DNA from: Flavobacteriales bacterium
Lineage (GTDB): Bacteria > Bacteroidota > Bacteroidia > Flavobacteriales_F > PHOS-HE28
Length of the DNA: 64,000 bases
Assembly (NCBI GenBank): GCA_024103275.1
Contig: JAGFIV010000100.1
Location: 1-64,000 of the forward strand
Reading direction: 5' to 3'
Made by a program: the position numbers and the translations under genes. This document shows positions 15,377 to 23,126 of the stretch, piece after piece. Each line of letters opens with the position of its first letter. Within the stretch, counting starts at the first letter, position 1. The notes beneath the pieces are model-generated. The model had not been told where the DNA came from, made no database searches, and saw nothing but the letters and a program-made list of their open reading frames with translations.

Positions 15377-15528
15377 AGTCCGTCCCTTCTGACACCTCAC
15401 GATACTGGCCCAAAGCTTCAAGGCCTACGAAGGCCGGCCCCTCACCATCCCGCCGGAAGCCGCCGGGCCCAAGGCCCAGTACCTGGCCTGGCACCGGGAG
15501 TTCGTGTTCGGTGAGAGGTCCCGGACCC
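15377..15528. other. Spacer with possible gene remnant
   Basis: One plus-strand frame reads AQSFKAYEGRPLTIPPEAAG and continues to WHREFVFGE without a start codon; it looks like a fragment of a lost gene. No complete gene is supported. Confidence 0.35.
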
Positions 15529-16458
15529 CTACACCTTGAACAACTTGGGCTGCTGCAGTTCCCCGAGCCAATCCAGCGCGCCGGGCACCACCTGCCACAT
15601 CACCCATGCGAATTTGCAGAATTGCAATGCTTCCTCTTCGCTACCCGGCGTGTAGGCGCCATGGTACCGGTCGGGCTCGTCTTCCGCGGTCAATAGGCCC
15701 GGCACGTGCGGGTTGCGCTTGATGGCGGCCTTGAGCAGCCTGGTTGCCTTCGCCCGGTCGCCGTCCACGAACGCCATGAGCGCCCGGTTGTACAGTGTGC
15801 CGCACATATCGTCGTCCGGGAATTGGGCATCCAGCTTCAGGAACAACTCGGTATCGCGTAGGGCGGCCAAAACAAGCATGGCCGGCTCGCGTGCCCCGGT
15901 GTTGTCCGATGGGTTCAATTCCAACATCTCCAGCCAGGCGCTGAGGGCTTGATGGAAGTCGCCCATGTCGAAGAGCGTATCGGCAAAGCCGTAGAGGCAG
16001 CGCATGAAGGGGCGTGTTTCCGTCAGTCCCCAGAAATGGCCCCGGTTCTGCTCCATGTATTCGTCGCCGAACCGCTCGTATCCCAGGTCCACTCCGCGTT
16101 TGAACAGGGCCGCGGATACGGGCAGCAGGTCTTCGTGCGCGGCCAGTACCAGGAACGCCGGGATGCAGTCGGGGTCGATCTCCAGGGCTTGGCGGGCCAT
16201 CTTCACGGCTTCCTTCCGGGGCTTGGATGCCGCCAGCTCCACCAAGGCTTCGGCCTCTTCCTCCGGGCCTTCCGGCAAGAACTCCGGGATGTGCTCCTTG
16301 GTATATTTCTCCATGAAGGCCTCGATCTCCTCCACGCTTTGGAAGTTCTGCTTTGCCATGAGCTTGTGCAGGTCGCGCAACAGGGTGCGCCCGGCTGTCA
16401 TGTCAACTTCCTTCGGCTTCTTGGGGGCTTTGGGGCCGGACGCCTTTTTCTTGGCCAT
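15529..16458 (-). CDS. Tetratricopeptide-repeat protein (ST7-like)
   Basis: 309 residues starting MAKKKASGPKAPKKPKEV; the ATG is chosen because TTTGCACC lies directly before it. A basic Ala/Lys/Pro tail is followed by helical repeats such as ARQALEIDPDCIPAFLVLAA, FADTLFDMGDFHQALSAWLE and NRALMAFVDGDRAKATRLLK. This arrangement resembles ST7-type TPR proteins. It is probably a cytoplasmic scaffold; the partner is unknown. Divergent from the SRAP gene. Confidence 0.7.
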   Translation of the reverse strand: MAKKKASGPKAPKKPKEVDMTAGRTLLRDLHKLMAKQNFQSVEEIEAFMEKYTKEHIPEFLPEGPEEEAEALVELAASKPRKEAVKMARQALEIDPDCIPAFLVLAAHEDLLPVSAALFKRGVDLGYERFGDEYMEQNRGHFWGLTETRPFMRCLYGFADTLFDMGDFHQALSAWLEMLELNPSDNTGAREPAMLVLAALRDTELFLKLDAQFPDDDMCGTLYNRALMAFVDGDRAKATRLLKAAIKRNPHVPGLLTAEDEPDRYHGAYTPGSEEEALQFCKFAWVMWQVVPGALDWLGELQQPKLFKV

Positions 16459-16553
16459 GGTGCAAAGGAAGGGCATAAAGGCCCGCTTCCGTTCCCCTCT
16501 TACCTCCCTTAGCCACCTTACCCTCCCCGCACCACCAACCCGCCAGCGCACCC

Positions 16554-16561
16554 CACCTTTG
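16554..16561 (+). promoter_or_regulatory. -7 type box CACCTTTG of the SRAP gene
   Basis: Ends 4 bases before the ATG at 16566, so the transcript would start at or next to the first codon. Confidence 0.5.
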
Positions 16562-16565
16562 CCCC

Positions 16566-17354
16566 ATGTGCTACGGCGTGAAGGCCCGGACCGAGATGTC
16601 CCTGCGCATGGCACGCAGCCGCGGCGATGCGGCCACCGCTGAGCGCTTGCGCCAGTTGCTGGAGCCGCCGGAGGTGTTCGACCTGCACTTTGCCAACGCC
16701 TTCGACCATCCGCGCCTGGTGCTCTTCACCGATACCGCGCCGCGCGAACCGGGGCTCTTCACCTGGGGCCTGGTGCCCGGTTGGGTGAAGGGCGATGCAC
16801 AACGCGTGGAGCTGTGGAACCGCACGCTCAACGCACGCGGCGAAACCATCTTTGACAAGCCCGCCTTCCGTGCGGCGGCCAAGCATCGGCGCGCCATCGT
16901 GTACGTGGAGGGCTTCTACGAGCATTTCCACTTCGGCAAGAAGGCGTATCCGCATTTCATCCGGCTGAAGGACCGCGAAGCCTTTGCGCTGGCGGCGCTG
17001 TGGGAGGAGTGGACCGATCGCGAAAGCAACATGCTGTGGCGCACCTTCAGCATCGTCACCACGGAAGCCAACGCGCTGATGCGGCGCATCCACAACAAGC
17101 CCGGCTCGGAGGGGCCGCGCATGCCGCTGATCCTCGCGGAAGGGGAGGAGGAGCAATGGCTGGCGCCGCTGCATTCCACCCATGGCGAGGCCGCGCTGAA
17201 GGCGCTGATCAAGCCCTTCCCGGAAGAGGCCATGCAGGCGTGGTCCGTGAAGCCGCTGCTGGGCAAGGAGGGCAAGGGGAACCGGGCCGGTGCTTCGGAT
17301 GAGTTCGATTACCCGGAGCTGGCCTTGGCCGGTCCGCTTGCGCATGGAGGGTGA
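16566..17354 (+). CDS. SOS-response-associated peptidase (SRAP, YedK/HMCES family)
   Basis: 262 residues. SRAP proteins cross-link to abasic sites in single-stranded DNA through the N-terminal Cys. Here MCYGVKA exposes Cys2; WNRTLNARGETI gives the conserved Asn and Arg, YVEGFYEHFH the catalytic Glu, and IVTTEAN...MRRIHNKPG...RMPLIL the conserved His. All active-site positions are therefore present. A Lys/Gly-rich tail extends the C-terminus. The gene has its own CTTTG box and is divergent from the TPR gene. Confidence 0.95.
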   Translation: MCYGVKARTEMSLRMARSRGDAATAERLRQLLEPPEVFDLHFANAFDHPRLVLFTDTAPREPGLFTWGLVPGWVKGDAQRVELWNRTLNARGETIFDKPAFRAAAKHRRAIVYVEGFYEHFHFGKKAYPHFIRLKDREAFALAALWEEWTDRESNMLWRTFSIVTTEANALMRRIHNKPGSEGPRMPLILAEGEEEQWLAPLHSTHGEAALKALIKPFPEEAMQAWSVKPLLGKEGKGNRAGASDEFDYPELALAGPLAHGG

Positions 17355-17390
17355 ATAGCGGCGCGTGGGGGCCCGCTGCGCTTTCCGGCC

Positions 17391-17398
17391 CATATTTG
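17391..17398 (+). promoter_or_regulatory. -7 type box CATATTTG of the cyclase gene
   Basis: Ends 4 bases before the ATG at 17403; this spacing implies a leaderless transcript. Confidence 0.5.
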
Positions 17399-17402
17399 CT
17401 CC

Positions 17403-19460
17403 ATGCGTCGCCTCGCATGCCTGGTCATCTGCCTCCTCGGCCTGCCGTGGCTGTTGCCGTTGTGCGCGCAATTGGTGACCGTGGAGGTCAAGAACGCCCC
17501 GCCGAAGGACCAGCTGCGCCTGCACGACCTGCAATCCGTCAAGTTGTTCATCCCCGGGGTGGGGGCGCAGGTGCCGGGGCTTCCGGTGGACAAGTCGTTC
17601 CCGGTGCGCCACTGGATCGGTCCGGCCAGCCATGGGGCCGACCGGGTGGCGGCCGACAGCACCTGGAGCCTGCTCGATGCCACCCGCGATTCGGTGCGGC
17701 TGGGCTATGGGCTGCATTGGATCCGCTTCCCGGTCACGCCATCCCCGGAGTTCCGGGGCGTGCCCATGCTCCTGGCGGTGACGGGCAAGGCGAACTACGA
17801 GATCTACCTCAACGGCCGCTTCCTGATGCGCTCGGGCGGCACGGATGCGCTGCGTCCATTGGCTTCGGACACCAGCGGCCAGCAATACAACTTCGTGCCG
17901 TTCTCCTTTGCCTGCGACGGCATGCCGGAGACGGTGGCCGTGCGCATCGCCGCCAAGCACGATGCCAGCTTCAACGACACGGGCTTCCGCATGTCGCTGC
18001 ACCGGGGCGACCTGTTCTACGGGCAGCAACGGCTGACCACGCACTACGGCATCTTCATCGGCATCAACCTGGTGGTGGTCCTCTTCTCCTTGGTCATGTG
18101 GTGGTCCGAACGGCGGGAGCGCACATGGTTGTTCCTGGCCCTCATCTCCGTGCTTGAGGTGGTCGGCATGTACGCCGAGCTGGGGACCGGGCTGATGGTG
18201 TACGGCCTGGACGCAACGTTGGAGCGCGCCTGGCGGGTGGTGGCGTTGTTCATCCTCCCGTGGCAGCTCTACTTCCTCGTGCGGGTCTTGGGCCTGCTGC
18301 GTGGCCACGAACCGCCGCGCCGACGCAGGTGGGCCTTCCGGGGTGCGTGGTTGTCTAGCTTGGTGTTGGGGTGCCTGGGCCTCATCTCCACCCACCGGTT
18401 CAAGGCCGCGGTGGCTGACATGGAAGGCATGCACCTCGTGGCATGGGGGCTGTTGGCGGCAGGCGTGGTGCTGATGGCCCTGGTGATCGCCTGGCTCTTC
18501 GTCCTGGTGCTGCGCCTGGGCTTCGGGCTGATGCGCACGAAGGGCTATGCGAGCTGGGTGGGCGCGGGCGTGGTGGTTTCCTTCCTGCTTGCCGTGGCAC
18601 TGCGCATAGCTGCGGGCCTGTTGGAAGGCGGTCTTTCGGAGTGGATGGGCGTGGTGGGCATGTATGCCAACCATGCCGCGGTGCCGTTGTTCACCGGAGT
18701 GTACCTGTCGATCCGTTCGGCGCACATGAACACCTTGGTGAAGCGCCAGCGCGACGGGCTGGATGCGGAGGTGAAGGCGCGCACGGCCGAACTGCGGGCG
18801 GAGAAGGAACGCAGCGAGGAGCTGCTGTTGAACATCCTGCCGGGTGAGGTGGCGCAGGAGCTGAAGGAAAAGGGGCAGGCCGATGCGCGGCTGATGGAGC
18901 AGGTGACGGTGCTGTTCACCGATTTCAAGGGCTTCACCGCGATGAGCGAGAAGATCGGTCCACGGGAGCTGGTGGCGGACATCAATGAGTGCTTCTCCGC
19001 CTTCGACCGCATCATGGAAAAGCACGGCGTGGAGAAGATCAAGACCATCGGCGACGCCTACATGGCCGCGGGCGGATTGCCGGTGCCCAGCGCCACGCAC
19101 GCCCGCGATGTGCTGCGCGCCGCCTTGGAGGTGCAGGAGTTCATCGCGGTGCTGAAGGAACGCAAGCTGGCGGCGGGGAAACCGTTCTTCGAAGTCCGCA
19201 TCGGCGTCCACTCCGGCCCCGTGGTGGCCGGCATCGTGGGGGTGAAGAAGTTCCAGTACGACATCTGGGGCGATACGGTGAACACGGCCAGCCGCATGGA
19301 ATCCTCCGGCGAGGTGGGGCAGGTGAACATCAGCGGGGCGACGTATGCGTTGGTGAAGGATGATCCCGCGTTCCTCTTCACGCCGCGCGGCGTGGTGGAG
19401 GCCAAGGGCAAGGGCGGGCTGGAGATGTACTTTGTCCATCGCGGCCGCCACGCCGTGTAG
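17403..19460 (+). CDS. Membrane adenylate cyclase with 7TMR-DISM-like sensor
   Basis: 685 residues. Signal peptide (CLVICLLGLPWLLPLCA), a periplasmic jelly-roll-like region (about 25-205), then seven hydrophobic segments (about 215-435), a short coiled coil (KARTAELRAEKERSEELLLN) and a class III cyclase domain (about 495-680). Metal-binding Asp residues lie in LFTDFKGFTAMSEK and KTIGDAYMAAGG. The Lys of KTIGD and Asp of YDIWGDTVNTA are those of adenylate rather than guanylate cyclases, and NTASRMES supplies the transition-state Asn and Arg. It should make cAMP in response to a periplasmic ligand. Confidence 0.92.
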   Translation: MRRLACLVICLLGLPWLLPLCAQLVTVEVKNAPPKDQLRLHDLQSVKLFIPGVGAQVPGLPVDKSFPVRHWIGPASHGADRVAADSTWSLLDATRDSVRLGYGLHWIRFPVTPSPEFRGVPMLLAVTGKANYEIYLNGRFLMRSGGTDALRPLASDTSGQQYNFVPFSFACDGMPETVAVRIAAKHDASFNDTGFRMSLHRGDLFYGQQRLTTHYGIFIGINLVVVLFSLVMWWSERRERTWLFLALISVLEVVGMYAELGTGLMVYGLDATLERAWRVVALFILPWQLYFLVRVLGLLRGHEPPRRRRWAFRGAWLSSLVLGCLGLISTHRFKAAVADMEGMHLVAWGLLAAGVVLMALVIAWLFVLVLRLGFGLMRTKGYASWVGAGVVVSFLLAVALRIAAGLLEGGLSEWMGVVGMYANHAAVPLFTGVYLSIRSAHMNTLVKRQRDGLDAEVKARTAELRAEKERSEELLLNILPGEVAQELKEKGQADARLMEQVTVLFTDFKGFTAMSEKIGPRELVADINECFSAFDRIMEKHGVEKIKTIGDAYMAAGGLPVPSATHARDVLRAALEVQEFIAVLKERKLAAGKPFFEVRIGVHSGPVVAGIVGVKKFQYDIWGDTVNTASRMESSGEVGQVNISGATYALVKDDPAFLFTPRGVVEAKGKGGLEMYFVHRGRHAV

Positions 19461-19588
19461 CAGGTACCGCCGCGGTGAACCGGCCGACGGTTGAAAAGTT
19501 GGCCCGGAGGATCTTGATCTTTTTTACAGTGGGGGAAGAACACCCGCGGAAAAGGCGTGTTGACCTGACAAACCAAAAACCATAAACC

Positions 19589-20032
19589 ATGGCACTGATG
19601 AAGTTTCGTGGACCTGTGGACGAAGTGTCCGCGGTCGACCGCCTGGCCAGCGAGATCATCGGCTCGAACATCGCGCGTGTCCTCGGTAGCGATGGACTGC
19701 TGGAGCACACGCCGCGCGTGAACATCGTCGAACGCAAGGGGGACTACCGCTTGCAGATGCAGGCCCCCGGGTTCGACAAGAAGGACCTGAAGGTGGAGTT
19801 GGAGAACGACACGTTGACGATCCGCGGCGAACATGCCGAGGAAGCGGCCAACGATGAGGAGCGCTACACGCGCCGCGAGTTTGCGCACAAGGCGTTCGAG
19901 CGGAGCTTCGTGCTGCCCAACACCACCAACACCGAGAAGGTGGCAGCCGACTTCAACAACGGGCTGCTCACGCTGACCATCCCGAAACGGGAGGAGAACA
20001 AGCCGCGGTCACGGCAGATCAGCATCAAGTGA
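19589..20032 (+). CDS. Hsp20/alpha-crystallin small heat-shock protein
   Basis: 147 residues. The alpha-crystallin domain spans about 45-140: PRVNIVERKGDYRLQMQAPG, KKDLKVELENDTLTIRGEH, then the C-terminal strand NGLLTLTIPKREE. It acts as an ATP-independent holdase. The leader (19461-19588) is long by the standard of this window and ends in an A-rich run, AAACCAAAAACCATAAACC, typical of efficient Bacteroidota translation starts. A strong terminator follows. Confidence 0.95.
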   Translation: MALMKFRGPVDEVSAVDRLASEIIGSNIARVLGSDGLLEHTPRVNIVERKGDYRLQMQAPGFDKKDLKVELENDTLTIRGEHAEEAANDEERYTRREFAHKAFERSFVLPNTTNTEKVAADFNNGLLTLTIPKREENKPRSRQISIK

Positions 20033-20049
20033 GGGGTTGGTGAAAACCT

Positions 20050-20093
20050 GCGGGGCGTCGTCCGGCCACGGACGGCGCCCCGTGGTTTTTTCC
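20050..20093 (+). terminator. Rho-independent terminator after the Hsp20 gene
   Basis: The stem GGGGCGTCGTCCG / CGGACGGCGCCCC with loop GCCA is followed by GTGG and a run of six T. It lies 20 bases after the stop codon. Confidence 0.85.
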
Positions 20094-20143
20094 ATGGCCG
20101 CCCCGTGGTGGGTCGTGCCCGGGGCCCGGGCCATCTTTGCGGC

Positions 20144-21349
20144 ATGCGGGTGATCGTGGTGGGCGGCGGTGCAGCGGGCTTTTTCGCGGCCGTCAGCGTC
20201 GGAGAGCACCACCCGCAAGCGGAGGTGCTGCTGCTGGAGAAGACGGACAAGCTGCTGGCCAAGGTGCGCATCAGCGGCGGCGGCCGCTGCAACGTCACGC
20301 ACCACCAGACCAACATCCGCAAGCTGGCGGCCAGCTACCCGCGCGGCGAACAGTTCCTGCGGAAAGCGTTCACGCACTTCGCCGTGGCCGACACCGTGGC
20401 CTGGTTTGCACGGCGCGGCGTGGCGCTGAAGACGGAGGAGGACGGCCGCATGTTCCCCACTACCGATGATTCGGGCACGATCATCCGGTGCCTGCAGGAT
20501 GAGGCGGACCGGGTCGGCGTACGGGTACGGCGGCGCTGCGGCGTGCACGGGTTGGACGTGGATGCGTCGGGGCGTTTCACCTTGCATGTCGAAGGCGGGG
20601 GCACGCTGGAAGCCGACCGCGTGATCGTCACCGCCGGCGGGCATCCCAAGGCGGAAGGCTATGCGTGGCTCCAGGCGCACGGTATCGGCATTGTGCCGCC
20701 GGTGCCCTCGCTGTTCACGTTCAACATGCCCGGCGATCCGGTGCGTGCGCTGATGGGCGTGTCGGCGGCGGATGTGCGGGTGCGCATCGCGGGCACGGGC
20801 CTGGAAAGCCGCGGTCCGCTGCTGATCACCCACTGGGGCATGAGCGGCCCGGCCATCCTGCGCCTCAGCGCCTGGGGCGCACGCACGGTGCACGACATGG
20901 GCTACCGCTTCACCGTGCAGCTCAATTGGCTGGGGACGGCGGGCGAGGAGCCCGTGCGCGCCGCGCTGGCCGATGCGGCCCTGGCGCGCAAGCAGGCGCA
21001 CAACGCCAACCCCTTTCCCTTGCCGCAGCGGTTGTGGGGCTTCCTGCTGCACAAGGCGGGCATCGCGCCGCACAGGCCGTGGGCGGAGGTGGCGCGCAAG
21101 GACCGCAACCGCCTGGTGGACCTGCTCACCAACGACCGCTACACGGTGGCGGGCAAGACCACCTTCAAGGAGGAATTCGTCACCGCAGGTGGCGTGGCCC
21201 TGGGGGAGGTGGACCCGCACACCATGCAAAGCCGCACGGTGCCCGGCCTCTACTTCGCCGGCGAGGTGCTGGACATCGATGGCATCACCGGCGGCTTCAA
21301 CTTCCAGGCGGCCTGGACCACGGGCCACCTCGCCGGGCGGCTGCTGTAG
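20144..21349 (+). CDS. NAD(P)/FAD-dependent oxidoreductase (HI0933/YhiN/BaiN family)
   Basis: 401 residues from MRVIVVGGGAAGFFAAVSV, which contains the GxGxxG FAD-binding Rossmann motif. KVRISGGGRCNVTHH is the family's hallmark near residue 45. The C-terminal block GLYFAGEVLDIDGITGGFNF closes the second FAD contact. BaiN-type members act on steroids or other hydride acceptors; the substrate here cannot be inferred. The start is fixed by CATCTTTGCGGC immediately upstream. Confidence 0.92.
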   Translation: MRVIVVGGGAAGFFAAVSVGEHHPQAEVLLLEKTDKLLAKVRISGGGRCNVTHHQTNIRKLAASYPRGEQFLRKAFTHFAVADTVAWFARRGVALKTEEDGRMFPTTDDSGTIIRCLQDEADRVGVRVRRRCGVHGLDVDASGRFTLHVEGGGTLEADRVIVTAGGHPKAEGYAWLQAHGIGIVPPVPSLFTFNMPGDPVRALMGVSAADVRVRIAGTGLESRGPLLITHWGMSGPAILRLSAWGARTVHDMGYRFTVQLNWLGTAGEEPVRAALADAALARKQAHNANPFPLPQRLWGFLLHKAGIAPHRPWAEVARKDRNRLVDLLTNDRYTVAGKTTFKEEFVTAGGVALGEVDPHTMQSRTVPGLYFAGEVLDIDGITGGFNFQAAWTTGHLAGRLL

Positions 21350-21364
21350 GGCCGGGAAAAGGAA

Positions 21365-21386
21365 CAGCCCGGGAAGGCCCGGGCTG
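21365..21386. terminator. Hairpin between convergent genes
   Basis: CAGCCCGGG-AAGG-CCCGGGCTG, perfectly paired, between the stops of convergent genes ending at 21349 and 21428. No T-run follows, so it is either a transcription barrier or an RNA 3'-end stabiliser. Confidence 0.5.
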
Positions 21387-21427
21387 CATCCACATCGTTG
21401 GTCCTGTTCGGATCCCGGGCCAAGCGC

Positions 21428-22384
21428 TTAGAAGACGATCTTTTGCCTGCGCAGGCGGGTGCGGTACTTCTTGTTGTTGGAGCGGTACCGGTACAGCTTG
21501 TAATGGTATTGCACCTTCAGGAAAAGGTAGGCGTCGTTGTGGTCGGGATAGCCGCGCTGCTGGCCCGTGGCCGTTTGGCCCGGAACGGTGCCCAGGCTGG
21601 GGTCCGAGAAATAGGCCGCCAGCGGCCCGCGTGCCTCCAGCAGCGCCGTCTTGTCATAGTAGGATCCGCTCACGTCGTCGATGTAGTCGGTGAAGGTCTT
21701 CGTGTACTGCAGCTCCAGCCCGATGGTCGATTTCCGGTCGATGGCCCGCCGGATCCCCACGCCCATGGGGATGCAGAACTGGTACAGGTTGTATTCCTCC
21801 GGCCCGTCGGGCAGCCATTGCCCCTCGGTGCCCAAGGGCCGCAGCTCCACCCAGGTGCCGTCGATCTGCGCTTTCGGATTGAAGTGGAAGCCGCCCACGC
21901 CGGCGAAGAAGTACAACCCCATGCGGCTCGGTGCCATGCCTTTCACCCCGCGCAGATCGTAGATGTGGCCCGGCAGTTCCTGGAAGGGATGCCATTCCAG
22001 CACCAGTTGCGCCTCGATCACGTTGGACCGGAAGTTCAGGTTCCGGTTCTGCCGGAACGTCTCCGTGGTGAGGTTGTCATTGCCCGCCAGCACGCCGTAG
22101 GTGCCCGCGCCCCGCAGCGCCCATTGCTTGGCCAGGAAGTAGCGGTACCCCAGGCTGAACGCGGGCTTGGTCATGCTGAACTCCAGGTCCCAGATGAAAG
22201 GCGAGCCGATCTGGTTGCGCCCGCCCAGTTCGCCCAGGAAATTGGAGATGCCCACGCCCACGGAAAGCTCGTTCCGGTGGGTCTTCCAATAATTGGAATC
22301 ACGGAAATACTGGGCGCTGGCCACGGAGGACAGGCCCATGGACGCCGACAAGGCCAATGCGGGGAGCGTGTAGTGGTGCCTCAC
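21428..22384 (-). CDS. Outer-membrane beta-barrel protein (DUF6089-like)
   Basis: 318 residues. The signal peptide (ALALSASMGLSSVASA) precedes alternating aromatic strands such as NELSVGVGISNFLGELGG and FSLGYRYFLAKQWALRGAG. GLYFFAGVGGFHFNPKA sits in the middle, and the protein ends in a basic C-terminus (YRSNNKKYRTRLRRQKIVF). This layout, including the FLGELGG block, is that of DUF6089 proteins, which are specific to Bacteroidota. Function unknown; probably a structural barrel. A TATATTTG box lies about 20 bases upstream of the start on the minus strand. Confidence 0.82.
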   Translation of the reverse strand: MRHHYTLPALALSASMGLSSVASAQYFRDSNYWKTHRNELSVGVGISNFLGELGGRNQIGSPFIWDLEFSMTKPAFSLGYRYFLAKQWALRGAGTYGVLAGNDNLTTETFRQNRNLNFRSNVIEAQLVLEWHPFQELPGHIYDLRGVKGMAPSRMGLYFFAGVGGFHFNPKAQIDGTWVELRPLGTEGQWLPDGPEEYNLYQFCIPMGVGIRRAIDRKSTIGLELQYTKTFTDYIDDVSGSYYDKTALLEARGPLAAYFSDPSLGTVPGQTATGQQRGYPDHNDAYLFLKVQYHYKLYRYRSNNKKYRTRLRRQKIVF

Positions 22385-22403
22385 TTCGGATGGATGTCAG
22401 TGC

Positions 22404-22411
22404 CAAATATA
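22404..22411 (-). promoter_or_regulatory. TATATTTG promoter box of the outer-membrane protein gene
   Basis: An exact TAnnTTTG box on the minus strand, upstream of the ATG at 22384. Confidence 0.6.
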
Positions 22412-22451
22412 AACGAACGGGGAAATCCGGCCGGTTCCTTCCGGCGATCAT

Positions 22452-23027
22452 TTAACGCAGCACGTGCGGGACGGTTGCCGCCGACCCCGGAAAAGTCCCG
22501 AACAAGGCCATGGCCGCCACGATGCCCCCGCACACGGAAACGTTCAGCGAATGCTTGGTCCCGCCCTGCGGTACCACCACCGCGCCGTCGCACAGGGCCA
22601 CAACCGCCTCGTGCACGCCATGCAGCTCGTTGCCCAGCACCAGGGCCGTGCCCTTCGCCAGGTCGGGCCTCCAGGCCGTTACCGGCACGGCCTGCACCGT
22701 CTGCTCCACCGCCCATACCTGCCAGCCGGCCGCCTTCCACTTCCTCACCGCCTCCGCCGCGCTGGCATGGTGTTCCCACGGCACCGTCAGCGTGGCGCCC
22801 AGGGCCGTCTTCTCCATCTCGCGGTGCGGCGGCAAGGGGGTGAACCCGCACAGGTCGAGGCCGTGCATGGCGAAGGCGTCCGCGGTGCGGAACAGGCTGC
22901 CGGTGTTGTGTCGGCTGCGCACATCGTCCAGGATGAAGCGCAGGCGGTTCTTGGGCATGGCGCGGAAGGTCTCCGCATCGGGCCGGCCCAGTTCCTCCAT
23001 GGTCAGCTTGCGGTCGGCGGTCGGCAT
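22452..23027 (-). CDS. SpoU/TrmH-family RNA 2'-O-methyltransferase
   Basis: 191 residues from MPTADRKLTMEELGRP. SPOUT motifs are visible: RFILDDVRSRHNTGSLFRTAD (motif 1, with the catalytic Arg), TALVLGNELHGVHEAV (motif 2) and VVPQGGTKHSLNVSVCGGIV (motif 3, the SAM-binding knot). The close spacing and family length fit a small TrmH-type enzyme modifying tRNA or rRNA ribose. It is divergent from mutS, with 99 bases between the starts. Confidence 0.92.
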   Translation of the reverse strand: MPTADRKLTMEELGRPDAETFRAMPKNRLRFILDDVRSRHNTGSLFRTADAFAMHGLDLCGFTPLPPHREMEKTALGATLTVPWEHHASAAEAVRKWKAAGWQVWAVEQTVQAVPVTAWRPDLAKGTALVLGNELHGVHEAVVALCDGAVVVPQGGTKHSLNVSVCGGIVAAMALFGTFPGSAATVPHVLR

Positions 23028-23126
23028 CGGTGCTTGTTGAAAAGGAAGGCGGCGGGGGCTGCAAAGGACGGGAAAGGAGCGGTACCTTTCGGGCTGGCCC
23101 GCACGAAAGGCCGATCTTCGCCCCCG

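Noticed and set aside
16518-19451. A 977-codon minus-strand open frame opposite the SRAP and cyclase genes
   Set aside because: Antisense shadow; both plus-strand genes have complete catalytic motifs and their own promoter boxes.
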